From a virus: 64,000 nt of DNA. The DNA lies in IMG/VR virus record IMGVR_UViG_3300032304_003098, positions 45,578-109,577 of that record, one strand, 5' to 3'. This document shows positions 8,329-16,225 of this stretch, one piece after another; positions within the stretch are counted from its first letter, which is position 1; the number at the start of each line of letters is the position of its first letter. The position numbers were made by a program, and so were the translations under genes. Below the pieces are notes generated by a model. The model was not told the DNA's origin. It did not search any database and saw only the letters and a list, made by a program, of their open reading frames with translations.

Positions 8329-8688
8329 ATGAACAAATTAATTTTGTTTTGGTGTACGATTCTGCTTCTTTCGTGTCAGAATAAACAAACCATTAGTCCA
8401 ATCGATCCCGGATTTACTAAATCTGAAATTAACGAGCAGATCATAAAACCAGCTTTACAACAAGGTAATCTTTTAAAAGATAAACCCCTCTCCCTCAAAA
8501 TCAATAAGACTTTAGCAAAATTTAGAGCCCAATACCCGACAGAATATATGAAATTTGGTCAGGTGGATGGTGATATTGAAAGAGCAAATTTTCTAAAGGG
8601 TAACAGAAAATTCAAAAAAATTTGGAAAAAATTGGGTTATTCCAAAAAGGAACTTATGCAGATTATTCACCTAAGAAGATGTGAATAA
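8329..8688 (+). CDS. Small phage lipoprotein
   Basis: The start is set at the ATG at 8329, not the in-frame TTG at 8308, because it gives a classical lipoprotein signal: MNK, a hydrophobic core LILFWCTILL, and a lipobox LLSC with the acylated Cys at position 16. The mature part has about 104 residues, is basic and helical, and ends HLRRCE. Phage lipoproteins of this size often block superinfection or alter the host surface (for example T5 Llp), but nothing in the sequence proves that here. A basic, helical mature domain could also be an outer-membrane spanin. It is preceded by about 50 bases with no clear promoter motif and followed 8 bases later by the glycosyltransferase-like gene. Confidence 0.7.
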   Translation: MNKLILFWCTILLLSCQNKQTISPIDPGFTKSEINEQIIKPALQQGNLLKDKPLSLKINKTLAKFRAQYPTEYMKFGQVDGDIERANFLKGNRKFKKIWKKLGYSKKELMQIIHLRRCE

Positions 8689-8696
8689 ATTGATAA

Positions 8697-9560
8697 ATGT
8701 TCAAACAATCTATTTATTTGTTGTTGTTTCACACGGAGGGGTTTCCACACGACGAAGGGTTTGATATTTCTAAATCTGCCCAAGACGTGGAAAAAGCTTT
8801 AAGTGGAGTTTTTACCGATATTCTAATTTATACACCACGTAAGTTGAAACAACTTCCTGGATCAGAAAATTTTTGTAATTTTCACGAAGGTGAATTTTCT
8901 TTGAATCCTGGGTTAAATCAAATAGGGTGTGGGGATTTTAAATCGTTTTTAATTGAACATACACTGAATGAAATCCCACCAAACTCTTTATTGATTTATC
9001 ACGACTGTAACTTTGAAAAATATGTCCAGTATTGGCAAACTGATTGGTCAGATTTGGAAAATATTTGTGATTATTTTTTGGATCAAAACTTTTCTGATTT
9101 TTTTATCCCTTTTGAGGAAAGAGATCATGCAGGAAATTATCCTAAGGTTAAACATTTTGGAAAAAGATACACAACTCAGTATTTTTTTACAGATCAGGAA
9201 TTGGTTAGAATTTTAGAAGAATCCCCTATGCTGGGATCTTCTAGAATGATTATTAGAAACACTCCTGCCTCAAGAGAGTTTTTCTCTGATTTTAGAAAAT
9301 TCAACGAGAAAAAGGACCTTTTAACTAAATGGCCAAATGCAGATCCGCATCCAGAATTCATTCATTCGTGTCCAGAACAACACATATTAAATTTGTTGGT
9401 GTTTAAATACATCACAGAAGGTAAACTTCATCCGTACTTTCCAAGATTTAGATTTTGCCATAGAAGGATGAGAATCGATGAATATTTAGAATCCTATAAA
9501 AATGAAAATCTATTTAATTATCTAAAAAAAATTCAAACTATCCATGATTACAATTTTTGA
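8697..9560 (+). CDS. Glycosyltransferase-like protein
   Basis: This 287-residue protein looks like a nucleotide-sugar transferase with a GT-A type layout. It has N-terminal alternating strands and helices, LLIYHDCNFEKY near residue 100 where a metal-binding segment would be expected, SSRMIIRNTPASREFF near residue 182 (the pattern of an acceptor-side strand followed by a helix) and EQHILNLLV near 235, resembling the D/E-Q-x-x-x-N segment of several glycosyltransferase families. There is no textbook DxD. It overlaps the next gene by 17 bases and forms an island with a kinase-like protein and AsnB. Its acceptor could be virion protein, DNA or host glycan. The family call is tentative. Confidence 0.5.
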   Translation: MFKQSIYLLLFHTEGFPHDEGFDISKSAQDVEKALSGVFTDILIYTPRKLKQLPGSENFCNFHEGEFSLNPGLNQIGCGDFKSFLIEHTLNEIPPNSLLIYHDCNFEKYVQYWQTDWSDLENICDYFLDQNFSDFFIPFEERDHAGNYPKVKHFGKRYTTQYFFTDQELVRILEESPMLGSSRMIIRNTPASREFFSDFRKFNEKKDLLTKWPNADPHPEFIHSCPEQHILNLLVFKYITEGKLHPYFPRFRFCHRRMRIDEYLESYKNENLFNYLKKIQTIHDYNF

Positions 9561-10086
9561 AGGTGCCAGGAACTCGGGAAAAACCTTTCTTGCCAACTCT
9601 TATGCCAAACAAACTAACCTCCCTATTTACAAATTTGAATTTTCAGGTTGGTTTTCTGAATTAATGATTCCAGATGATGATCCTGTAACTCACTATTTTG
9701 CTTTGGGCAAAGAGGCCATGCTACTACAACTAAACAGAGATGGATTTTTATCTGATTTTATTTTGGATCGGGGATTTCTCACAGTTTTAACTTGGGGAAT
9801 TATTAGTGACCGGATTACTCATCAACTGGCTTTACAACAGCTCAATCTCTTCAGAGATAAAGGTTTATTGGGCAATTTGAAAATTATTTTAGTCGAAGGT
9901 ACAAATCCTTCATCTGAAGCCCGAAATAAAGATTTGTGGGATTTTAGAGAAAATACCTCGCAGGAAAAAGAAACTTTACTTAATTTGGTTTCAACACTTC
10001 AATTAATTGAACCAGATATACAAATTGTGAAACTTACCAATGATTTTACAGATAAGACATCAAGTAATTTAACCGAATTAATTTGA
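9544..10086 (+). CDS. P-loop nucleoside/nucleotide kinase-like protein
   Basis: This 180-residue protein starts MITIFEGARNSGKTFLA. G-A-R-N-S-G-K-T (residues 7-14) is a perfect Walker A motif, and the flanking F-E-G resembles thymidylate kinases. ILDRGFLTV near residue 77 matches the D-R-x motif of the thymidylate kinase and deoxynucleoside kinase group. The length also fits that group. No clear lid sequence can be named, so the phosphate acceptor (nucleotide, nucleoside or another small molecule) is open. It overlaps the upstream glycosyltransferase-like gene by 17 bases, and its stop is 1 base before the AsnB start, so the three genes are tightly coupled. Confidence 0.62.
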   Translation: MITIFEGARNSGKTFLANSYAKQTNLPIYKFEFSGWFSELMIPDDDPVTHYFALGKEAMLLQLNRDGFLSDFILDRGFLTVLTWGIISDRITHQLALQQLNLFRDKGLLGNLKIILVEGTNPSSEARNKDLWDFRENTSQEKETLLNLVSTLQLIEPDIQIVKLTNDFTDKTSSNLTELI

Positions 10087-10087
10087 T

Positions 10088-11497
10088 ATGTGTGGAATCT
10101 TCATAAACATAGACGGAGAAAAAGAAAGATTAAATTCTTTGTCCCACAGAGGCATCGAATCTAATACTATCGAAAGAGAGGGAATCTATTTATGTCATAC
10201 TAGACTTCCCATCCAAACAGAAGAGGGTGACGGATGGAAGCAACCAATTGAGATTTCACCTGGAATTTTTCTTTTGTACAACGGGGAAATCTTCAATTAT
10301 GACACTTCTGTGTTTGGGTCTGATATCGAATATTTATGTCACATTTTCTCTTCTTGGAAAGGAGGTTCTTTCGAAATGTTTTGTTCAATGTTTATGCCTA
10401 GGGTCCAAACATGGGATGGTTTTTGGGCTTTAGCTATCTATGATGCTAAAAATAAAGATGTTATCTGTTTCACGGATCCTTTGGGAAAAAAATGTCTTTA
10501 TGTAAATGAAGATGGAGAATTAGCCTCGGAAATTAAATCCGTTAAACATTGGTTTAGCCCTAAAGATTCTCATTTTATTTCTACTGTTAGAAAATTTGGC
10601 TATGTGACCGACGATTCCACTTCATATTTGGATGTGAAAAGAATTTTACCAAACACAATCTACCATTATAATCTGAATTCTCCAAGTTTTAAAACCACTT
10701 ATGCTAATTATTATCAGGGTTTCAATTTCCCCATCGAAAATTTAGCTTCTGGAGATTATGAAGCCCATATGGAGTGGCTGTGGGCAAAACTTTTTGAATC
10801 TGTCCGAAACAGATTAATTTCTAAAAACTACCCTATTTCCCTTTTGGTATCTGGAGGTTTAGATTCCTCAATTATTGCTGGAATTTTGAAAGAGCTAGCA
10901 CCAGAGGTAAAATGGTTTTCTATTGAAAATGGAGAATCTGAATATGTTAATATTTTATCCAGATTTCATCAAAAGACGGTGAATTTTCTAGATTACAAAA
11001 TGGATGAATTGCAAATTAAAAAAATCTATCAAGATTGGAATGAAAGTCCTATTGATTTAGGATCTGTAGTTCCTCAATACTTCCTTTTTGAATCTGTTAA
11101 AAAATATGGTGAATCTAGAATTGTTTTGAGTGGGGATGGAGCTGATGAGCTTTTTGGGGGTTACTCTAGAATTCATGAATATGATTCCCAATTTTCGGAT
11201 GTTTTCGATGAGTTGAGATTTTATCATTTACCTAGATTAGATAAGCTTTCTATGGCACACACCTTAGAACTTAGAAATCCTTTCCTCAATTTGGATTTAG
11301 TACGGTTTGCCCTTCATCTTCCTAGAGAATGGAGAACCGATAAAAAAATTCTAAAAGACACATTTGGTCCCTTACTGCCTGTAGAAATTGTAAATAGACC
11401 GAAGGAGGCACTGAAGAACCCCAAAATCAAAGAAAACAAATTAAAATACCGTCAGCATGCGGTAGATCTTTTTTTAGATCCCGAATCAAACCAATGA
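10088..11497 (+). CDS. asnB: Asparagine synthetase B-type glutamine amidotransferase
   Basis: This 469-residue protein has both domains of glutamine-hydrolysing asparagine synthetase. It begins MCGIF, so Cys2 is the N-terminal nucleophile once Met is removed. The glutaminase half continues with SHRG, CHTRLPIQ and LLYNGEIFNY. The synthetase half has SGGLDSS (255-261), the PP-loop that binds ATP, LSGDGADELFGGY, and the C-terminal MAHTLELRNPFL. All the key motifs are present, so the enzyme looks active. It is shorter than bacterial AsnB (about 550 residues). It may make asparagine from aspartate and glutamine. Alternatively, since AsnB homologues in polysaccharide loci amidate sugar acids, it may serve the adjacent glycosyltransferase. 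The family call is firm; the substrate is not known. Confidence 0.9.
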   Translation: MCGIFINIDGEKERLNSLSHRGIESNTIEREGIYLCHTRLPIQTEEGDGWKQPIEISPGIFLLYNGEIFNYDTSVFGSDIEYLCHIFSSWKGGSFEMFCSMFMPRVQTWDGFWALAIYDAKNKDVICFTDPLGKKCLYVNEDGELASEIKSVKHWFSPKDSHFISTVRKFGYVTDDSTSYLDVKRILPNTIYHYNLNSPSFKTTYANYYQGFNFPIENLASGDYEAHMEWLWAKLFESVRNRLISKNYPISLLVSGGLDSSIIAGILKELAPEVKWFSIENGESEYVNILSRFHQKTVNFLDYKMDELQIKKIYQDWNESPIDLGSVVPQYFLFESVKKYGESRIVLSGDGADELFGGYSRIHEYDSQFSDVFDELRFYHLPRLDKLSMAHTLELRNPFLNLDLVRFALHLPREWRTDKKILKDTFGPLLPVEIVNRPKEALKNPKIKENKLKYRQHAVDLFLDPESNQ

Positions 11498-11514
11498 TTT
11501 CAAAAAGGAAAGTA

Positions 11515-11522
11515 GATATATA
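11515..11522 (+). promoter_or_regulatory. Putative late promoter GATATATA
   Basis: GATATATA followed by GAAAAAAG, 16 bases before the ATG at 11539, in the 41-base gap after asnB. Confidence 0.6.
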
Positions 11523-11538
11523 GAAAAAAGTCTACTCG

Positions 11539-12261
11539 ATGAAAATCCAGAAAGTCCAAAATTTTGACCAGTTTACATCCCAAAAAATTGAAGAAGCTAA
11601 TGATTCGTTTTTCTCTTTTGATTTTTTAGGTAATCTTTTTAACAAAGGGTTTGATGCTTTCACTGACGTTTTAAAGAACAAAGTTATAGCCCATCTTCTG
11701 GAATATTTAGGCATAGGCGAAGGCACAATTTTAAGTAAACTTGTTCAAAACTTCGTTGAACAAATTGAGGTTAAAGATTATTACGCTATTCTATTTAAAT
11801 CGAAGATGAATGCTCGATATCTTGCCCCAAAAGCTGCTAATGCTACCATGGAGTTTTTAGTTGAAAATGGATTTAATGATGTAGCCAAAGCCTTGGGTGT
11901 AACTGATACTAATGGTTATATTTACAGAACAATACAAGAAGGATTGGTAAATGAGGTTACACGAAAAGATTTTGCTAAAAGATTGGAGTCTTTTTATCTG
12001 ATGTTATTTGGCGGAGTTCCTGAACAATCTGTAGAGATCTTTCAAAAATCTCTTAAGCCTGAAGAAAAAGCAAAATTACAAAACGACCTGGTCACAAAAG
12101 CAAAATCTGCGGGGATCAAAGCAGAAAAACCAGAAGAAAAAAATGCTATGCTGACCAACTTTTTTGCAAATATAGGATCTCTAAATCAAGCCAATCCAAC
12201 CCAGATCGCAACTACCGCTGGAGAAGATTTATTCACGAGCTTAATCCAGCCTACAAAATAA
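11539..12261 (+). CDS. Putative internal head protein with leader
   Basis: This 240-residue protein begins MKIQKVQNFDQFTSQKIEE followed by Ala20, so an I-x-E site closes an aromatic, basic leader like those at 4035-8277. Residues 24-65 are hydrophobic and amphipathic (FFSFDFLGNLFNKGF, IAHLLEYLGIG) and the rest is mostly helical with a Lys/Glu-rich C-terminal third. No enzyme motif is visible. It has its own promoter motif and is followed 8 bases later by a small gene. The leader suggests packaging into the prohead and cleavage by the gp21-like protease. The function after packaging is unknown. Confidence 0.66.
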   Translation: MKIQKVQNFDQFTSQKIEEANDSFFSFDFLGNLFNKGFDAFTDVLKNKVIAHLLEYLGIGEGTILSKLVQNFVEQIEVKDYYAILFKSKMNARYLAPKAANATMEFLVENGFNDVAKALGVTDTNGYIYRTIQEGLVNEVTRKDFAKRLESFYLMLFGGVPEQSVEIFQKSLKPEEKAKLQNDLVTKAKSAGIKAEKPEEKNAMLTNFFANIGSLNQANPTQIATTAGEDLFTSLIQPTK

Positions 12262-12269
12262 AATTCAAG

Positions 12270-12614
12270 ATGAATATAAACGATGTATCCAAAAGGGAAA
12301 TTTTAGATTTCAAAGATTTTTTGGGCAAGGTTATGGATAATACCTTTAAACCTTTAGCTGCTGAAAATCAAAAAGACAGCTATGATCGCACAGGATTTCA
12401 TAAAATTAAAAGAGAGCCTGCCTATGATTTTGTAGGTTATGCTGATGCAGTCTTTTCACCGGAAAGGGCAGGAATCGGCCTGCCTGGTTACAATGCAGGA
12501 GGCAACAGACAATATATTAATGCTATCGGTGGTCCAGGATTAGTCCAAACCTCTGCTACCAATGAATCTGAAAGTGTGGACCAAACTAAAATTAAAAGAT
12601 TGTCAGATTTTTAA
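12270..12614 (+). CDS. Small hypothetical protein
   Basis: This 114-residue protein is of unknown family. The first 35 residues are helical and charged (DVSKREILDFKDFLGKVMD). The middle is rich in Gly, Pro and Asn (GIGLPGYNAGGNRQY) and looks extended, and the C-terminus ends KIKRLSDF. It lies 8 bases after a leader-bearing gene and before a strong terminator, so it closes that two-gene unit. ATNES near residue 100 resembles the LNES-type cleavage sites, but at the C-terminus. A small structural or cargo protein is the best guess. Confidence 0.6.
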   Translation: MNINDVSKREILDFKDFLGKVMDNTFKPLAAENQKDSYDRTGFHKIKREPAYDFVGYADAVFSPERAGIGLPGYNAGGNRQYINAIGGPGLVQTSATNESESVDQTKIKRLSDF

Positions 12615-12633
12615 AATTCTGATTTGTAAAATA

Positions 12634-12666
12634 AAAGGGACGGGATCGAAACTCGTCCTTTTTTTT
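12634..12666 (+). terminator. Rho-independent terminator
   Basis: Left arm AAAGGGACG (12635-12643) pairs with right arm CGTCCTTTT (12655-12663) with one G-T pair. The loop is 11 bases and the T run extends to 12666. It lies 20 bases after the stop at 12614. Confidence 0.88.
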
Positions 12667-12690
12667 GTGTATAACTTTTAAATTATTTGT

Positions 12691-13362
12691 ATGTCGAAAA
12701 TTCGTTTAGTCCACATTTTAACAGAAATAGACACACCCAGAGAAAAAGCATCTATCAATTCTTTGTCCCCCCTTGGTGAACTTGGGCTTGAATACGTCCA
12801 ACAAGTAAATCAGAGATACAAAGGGGAAGAGTGGAAATTAACAAAAGCTTTAACCCAAAGCGAGCACACAAATCACGGACCTGGACACTACGGTGCTTTT
12901 CATTCTTTCAAAAAAGCAATCGAAGAAAATTTTACGCCCGATCTGGATGCTTTAGTTCTTTGTGAGTGTGATTGTGTGTTGGAAGTTCCCCATCATAACT
13001 TTATGCAAACCCTCGATAGGGGCATCCAATTTTGCTCCAAACATGATATTCGTTATCTTTCCTTAGGATCCAGGTTTGTAAACGGCTTTCTTCAGAGCCC
13101 AGTCTCCGAAACAGATCCAGATTTTGGGGACTTTTATATCACAACAAAAATTATTTTGGCCCACTGTGTTGTTTTACACAAGAGCTCAAGAGAATTTTAT
13201 CTAGAGGCTTTGAAAAATCACTCTTGGGATAGTCCAGATATTTGGTTTAACGAAGTAAATTGGCTTCATAATAATTACAGGTTTGCTATTCCTTGGGAGA
13301 GATCTGCCTATCAACACGAAGGACATTCTTTAATAGACGATTGTTGGAAAAATTCACAATAG
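12691..13362 (+). CDS. Glycosyltransferase-like protein (GT-A type)
   Basis: This 223-residue protein has the outline of a small glycosyltransferase. Near residues 63-80, GPGHYGAFHSFKKAIEEN resembles the GT25-type segment in which a helix follows G-A-x-x-S. LVLCECDCVLE (88-98) is a hydrophobic strand ending in an acidic E-C-D triplet, the usual place of a DxD metal site. Near the C-terminus SAYQHEGHSLIDD resembles the His-containing acceptor loop. It follows a terminator and a weak TATA-like element (near 12669), so it starts its own unit. Its 3' end overlaps a convergent gene by 9 bases. With the gene at 8697 it makes a second candidate for virion or host glycosylation. The substrate is unknown. 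Confidence 0.5.
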   Translation: MSKIRLVHILTEIDTPREKASINSLSPLGELGLEYVQQVNQRYKGEEWKLTKALTQSEHTNHGPGHYGAFHSFKKAIEENFTPDLDALVLCECDCVLEVPHHNFMQTLDRGIQFCSKHDIRYLSLGSRFVNGFLQSPVSETDPDFGDFYITTKIILAHCVVLHKSSREFYLEALKNHSWDSPDIWFNEVNWLHNNYRFAIPWERSAYQHEGHSLIDDCWKNSQ

Positions 13363-14064
13363 TTCCAGCTTTCTTTCCGTATCACGGACGAACAATTCTT
13401 TAGCTATTTTTAAGATATTTGAATCTGAATTGAAATCTTCGTGAATCTCCATCGCTGTTATGCTTAGGGAATCGGATTTAACCCCGATAGCCACGATGAT
13501 TTCATTGATTAGATGATCGTAATTTATGGAAAAAAAATTATTTGTGATTTTAACTTTTTTCATCAAAATTCCAAAAGATGAAGAATTGGAATATCTTGAC
13601 CACCAAAAAGGATGAATTTCGTCGGTTGCCATATTTCTAACTAAAAGAATGCCGCATTCTGAGTTTTTAACTTCTGGGTTTAAATTATACACCGAAATTC
13701 TATCCTCCAATTTTTTCCAAATGGAAGTAATTATCTCAGCATAACGATACAAACAATCTAAAGAAATTTCAATTATACTAGACAATTCCTCTCTTTCTGC
13801 TGTAGTGAGTTTGAGGGCTTCAAATTCTTGTGCGATCTCTTTTTCTTTGGCCTGTAAATCATGGAGTGGAAAAATTTGTCCTCCTATAATTTTATCCATT
13901 AACTTCAAATCTTTGATTATCGCAAAAACTTTTCTAATTGGTTGATAAATGTTGTCTTTACGAATTTCTTTATTTACCCCCTGTAAAAAATTTAATAAAA
14001 TGTATTGTTTATGTTCGGCATCTATTGGGGACTTTAGAAACCAGGTAGTATCTATATTTTCCAT
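13354..14064 (-). CDS. Hypothetical protein on the minus strand
   Basis: This 236-residue protein is one of only two convincing minus-strand genes in the window. It starts MENIDTTWFLKSPIDAEHKQ. Residues 60-130 are helical and charged, and the C-terminal half is more beta-like (ECGILLVRNMATDEIHPFWW, then KVKITNNFFSINYDH). No family is recognised. Its 3' end overlaps the convergent 12691-13362 gene by 9 bases. Upstream, on the minus strand, GAATATATAAAC (14102-14091) about 27 bases before the ATG is a candidate promoter of the same type as the + strand ones. Confidence 0.68.
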   Translation of the reverse strand: MENIDTTWFLKSPIDAEHKQYILLNFLQGVNKEIRKDNIYQPIRKVFAIIKDLKLMDKIIGGQIFPLHDLQAKEKEIAQEFEALKLTTAEREELSSIIEISLDCLYRYAEIITSIWKKLEDRISVYNLNPEVKNSECGILLVRNMATDEIHPFWWSRYSNSSSFGILMKKVKITNNFFSINYDHLINEIIVAIGVKSDSLSITAMEIHEDFNSDSNILKIAKELFVRDTERKLELL

Positions 14065-14093
14065 GACCTTGGTTTAAATTTTTAAATTCTGTT

Positions 14094-14101
14094 TATATAT
14101 T
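14094..14101 (-). promoter_or_regulatory. Putative promoter AATATATA for the minus-strand gene
   Basis: AATATATA read on the minus strand lies about 29 bases before the ATG of the 13354-14064 gene. It is a one-base variant of GATATATA. The spacing is slightly longer than for the + strand sites. Confidence 0.4.
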
Positions 14102-14136
14102 CTTGTGGACTATCAGAAAAGAAAAAAAGGATTGAC

Positions 14137-14144
14137 GATATATA
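14137..14144 (+). promoter_or_regulatory. Putative late promoter GATATATA
   Basis: GATATATA followed by GACAAAC, 19 bases before the ATG at 14164, in the 99-base divergent region between a minus-strand and a plus-strand gene. Confidence 0.6.
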
Positions 14145-14163
14145 GACAAACAAATTTCAAGGC

Positions 14164-14598
14164 ATGAGAATTCAAGATTTTGGTTCATATTCTGTACAGA
14201 AGAAAAAAAATTTCACTTCAGAGTATACATTTACCTGCCCCTTGGATTATTTGGACGTCAAGCTAACAAACAGACCTCCTGAATTGTCAGATGTGGATGA
14301 TTTGAAGTGCGAAATAGAATACGAAATTTCAATAGAAAGAAAAAAAGAAGGAGTTCAAGATATTTCATTTAAGATAAATCAAATTGAGTTGGAGTTAAAA
14401 GTAGACGACCATCCAGACGATCCCAAAGAATTCGAATTTGAAATTGTACCTGGTGAAAATATAGATCCAAATTTGGTTGTGGTTAGAAAGGGAGAATCTT
14501 TAATCCCTACAAGTCCTACTTTTTTACATATAGACATGAAGAAGTCTGCTAAAGTTGCCGACTTCAAGATTACAGTTTTATTTGGTAAGAATGAATAA
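14164..14598 (+). CDS. Hypothetical acidic protein, possible leader
   Basis: This 144-residue, acidic, beta-rich protein has alternating hydrophobic strands (EYEISIERKKEG, ISFKINQIELELKV, FKITVLFG). The N-terminus MRIQDFGSYSVQKKKNF resembles the aromatic/basic leaders of the putative packaged proteins but lacks an LNE; the nearest acidic site is TSE at 18-20. It overlaps the next gene by 8 bases (ATGAATAA), a coupling arrangement. No known domain is recognised. The function is unknown. Confidence 0.65.
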   Translation: MRIQDFGSYSVQKKKNFTSEYTFTCPLDYLDVKLTNRPPELSDVDDLKCEIEYEISIERKKEGVQDISFKINQIELELKVDDHPDDPKEFEFEIVPGENIDPNLVVVRKGESLIPTSPTFLHIDMKKSAKVADFKITVLFGKNE

Positions 14599-15481
14599 GA
14601 ATACAATTCCTAGTTTTTCAGATTTTACAAATCTAAACGAATCAGAATCAACATCCAAGAAAAACCTGGGTATTATAGGTCCTTTGGCAAACTGGTCTCT
14701 TAAACTTCAGGTTTATCCAGAGCCCAATCGGGGCATGATTGGGTATGCTATAGATGAAAATTGGGTTGAAATATTTCATGAAAATAAAAAAGTCAGATTT
14801 CCAAAATCTTGCTGTGAAATGAAATCTAATCCGAACTCTGCAGTTATCCACATTAAACCCCATACTAAGTGGTTTTCGAAATTGAAAAATAGAGAAGAAA
14901 TGGAAGAATTCGTTGATAATTTCATAGAATCCCATGCCATAAAAAAAGAAAAAGATTCAGAAAGAATTGCAGAAAGCACTCAAATACTGTTGGATTTGTT
15001 TGGAATACATTCGGATGTTCAAAATACCAAAACTAGGTTTCCCGGCCTTTACGAGTTAACATTGGATAATGGGATGCAAATCGAAATGCAAAAAACAGAA
15101 GAATCTGAACTTTTTTCTGACTTCAAAATTTACAAATCATCAGATGCTAAATTTCCGGATGTTAGAATTAAAAGAAAAAATGACAAGTACCAGATGGAAT
15201 TCAGAGGTCCCGCCGGGAAATTTTATGAATCTGAAGAATCTTTAACCGACCTGTTAGAAAACAGGGTTTGTACTTATCTGACCAAATGCGTTTTGGAAAT
15301 GGATTGTCTAACAGAAGAATCTTATTTAATTGAACAATTGAAAAAGACATTATCAGAGAAAATAGATCCGAAAAATGTCGAAAAACTAGAAAAAAGAAAA
15401 AGCGATATTCAAAATTTGAGAGGAATTCTAACCAATTCAATCGAAAACTCAAAGTTGGAAGAAATTCTCCAAAGCGAATAA
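14591..15481 (+). CDS. Putative internal head protein with LNE leader
   Basis: The start is set at the ATG at 14591 rather than 14555, because this gives MNKNTIPSFSDFTNLNE followed by Ser, one of the clearest LNE leaders in the window, and a normal 8-base overlap with the previous gene. The product has 296 residues. After the leader come a beta-rich part (NWSLKLQVYPEPNRG onward), a helical part (EEMEEFVDNFIESH) and a Lys/Glu-rich C-terminal helix. No catalytic motif is visible. Packaging into the head is inferred from the leader. A small hairpin follows the stop codon. Confidence 0.68.
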   Translation: MNKNTIPSFSDFTNLNESESTSKKNLGIIGPLANWSLKLQVYPEPNRGMIGYAIDENWVEIFHENKKVRFPKSCCEMKSNPNSAVIHIKPHTKWFSKLKNREEMEEFVDNFIESHAIKKEKDSERIAESTQILLDLFGIHSDVQNTKTRFPGLYELTLDNGMQIEMQKTEESELFSDFKIYKSSDAKFPDVRIKRKNDKYQMEFRGPAGKFYESEESLTDLLENRVCTYLTKCVLEMDCLTEESYLIEQLKKTLSEKIDPKNVEKLEKRKSDIQNLRGILTNSIENSKLEEILQSE

Positions 15482-15506
15482 GTTCTACGAAAGGAACTTT
15501 CTTTTC
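15480..15506 (+). terminator. Possible weak terminator
   Basis: AAGTTC (15480-15485) pairs with GAACTT (15494-15499) across an 8-base loop, followed by a T-rich tract. The 6-bp stem is short, so this could be a weak terminator or chance. Confidence 0.4.
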
Positions 15507-15586
15507 ATTTTTCATATAAAATCCAATCAAGTTGTGAATCCTTTTGTGTTGTATATTTTTAAAGTCAAAGTTTTGAATTTTTAAAC

Positions 15587-16225
15587 ATGAAATGGCTAAA
15601 GCAGTTTTTTAATAAATCGAAAAAAATGAATTGGAAAGAAAAAAGCTTAGAGGAGATCCAGGAATTCTTTCAAACTAAAGATTTTCAATGGTTGAAAGGT
15701 GACCAGATGGGAAACATAGAAAAATTTAAAGCAATTGAAAAAGATGAATCTACTGGATTTACTTTCATTTGTTTCCGTTCTGGAGGAAGAATGAACGTAG
15801 ATTTAGTACAAGAATATATGGATGTTTTTCCCTCCCAAAACATTGACTTTGCTTCATTGGCCTCTGCTTCTCCGCCCCAGCAACCCACTGGAGAAAAATC
15901 AACGGCAGTTAAAAGTAAAACCAATACAGTTTCTTCGATACAACTTTCAGAGTCTCCGATATATAGTTTGTTGAAGAAACAAAAAAACAATTGGGTTAAC
16001 GTGAATATTACCTTGAAATTGAATCTTCCTTCGAAGAATTTGTATGGTGTGCTTACTTCTTCTTTCGAAGATGCCGACACTGAAATCATCAATTTTGTGA
16101 CTGAAGGCGTAGATATTGATGACATCAAAGCTGCTTTAGGTGAATCAATACTGTCGTACTATGACAAGAAAAAAAACCTAGTTTCTTCTGATAAATTTTT
16201 AGACCAAATTGAAGATGGAAAGTAA
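15587..16225 (+). CDS. Hypothetical protein
   Basis: This 212-residue protein begins MKWLKQFFNKSKKMNW. Residues 20-85 look like a compact alpha/beta domain (KFKAIEKDESTGFTFICFRSGGRMNVDLVQEYM). A Pro/Ser/Thr-rich linker (about 90-120) leads to a second domain with KNNWVNVNITLKLNLP and a C-terminal acidic helix. No family is recognised. A TATA-like element (TGTATATTT near 15550) lies about 29 bases upstream. It overlaps the Nudix gene by 11 bases. Confidence 0.62.
   Translation: MKWLKQFFNKSKKMNWKEKSLEEIQEFFQTKDFQWLKGDQMGNIEKFKAIEKDESTGFTFICFRSGGRMNVDLVQEYMDVFPSQNIDFASLASASPPQQPTGEKSTAVKSKTNTVSSIQLSESPIYSLLKKQKNNWVNVNITLKLNLPSKNLYGVLTSSFEDADTEIINFVTEGVDIDDIKAALGESILSYYDKKKNLVSSDKFLDQIEDGK

Noticed and set aside
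15958-15965. GATATATA inside the 15587-16225 gene as a promoter
   Set aside because: No start codon lies at the usual distance, and the sequence is AT-rich, so chance is likely.
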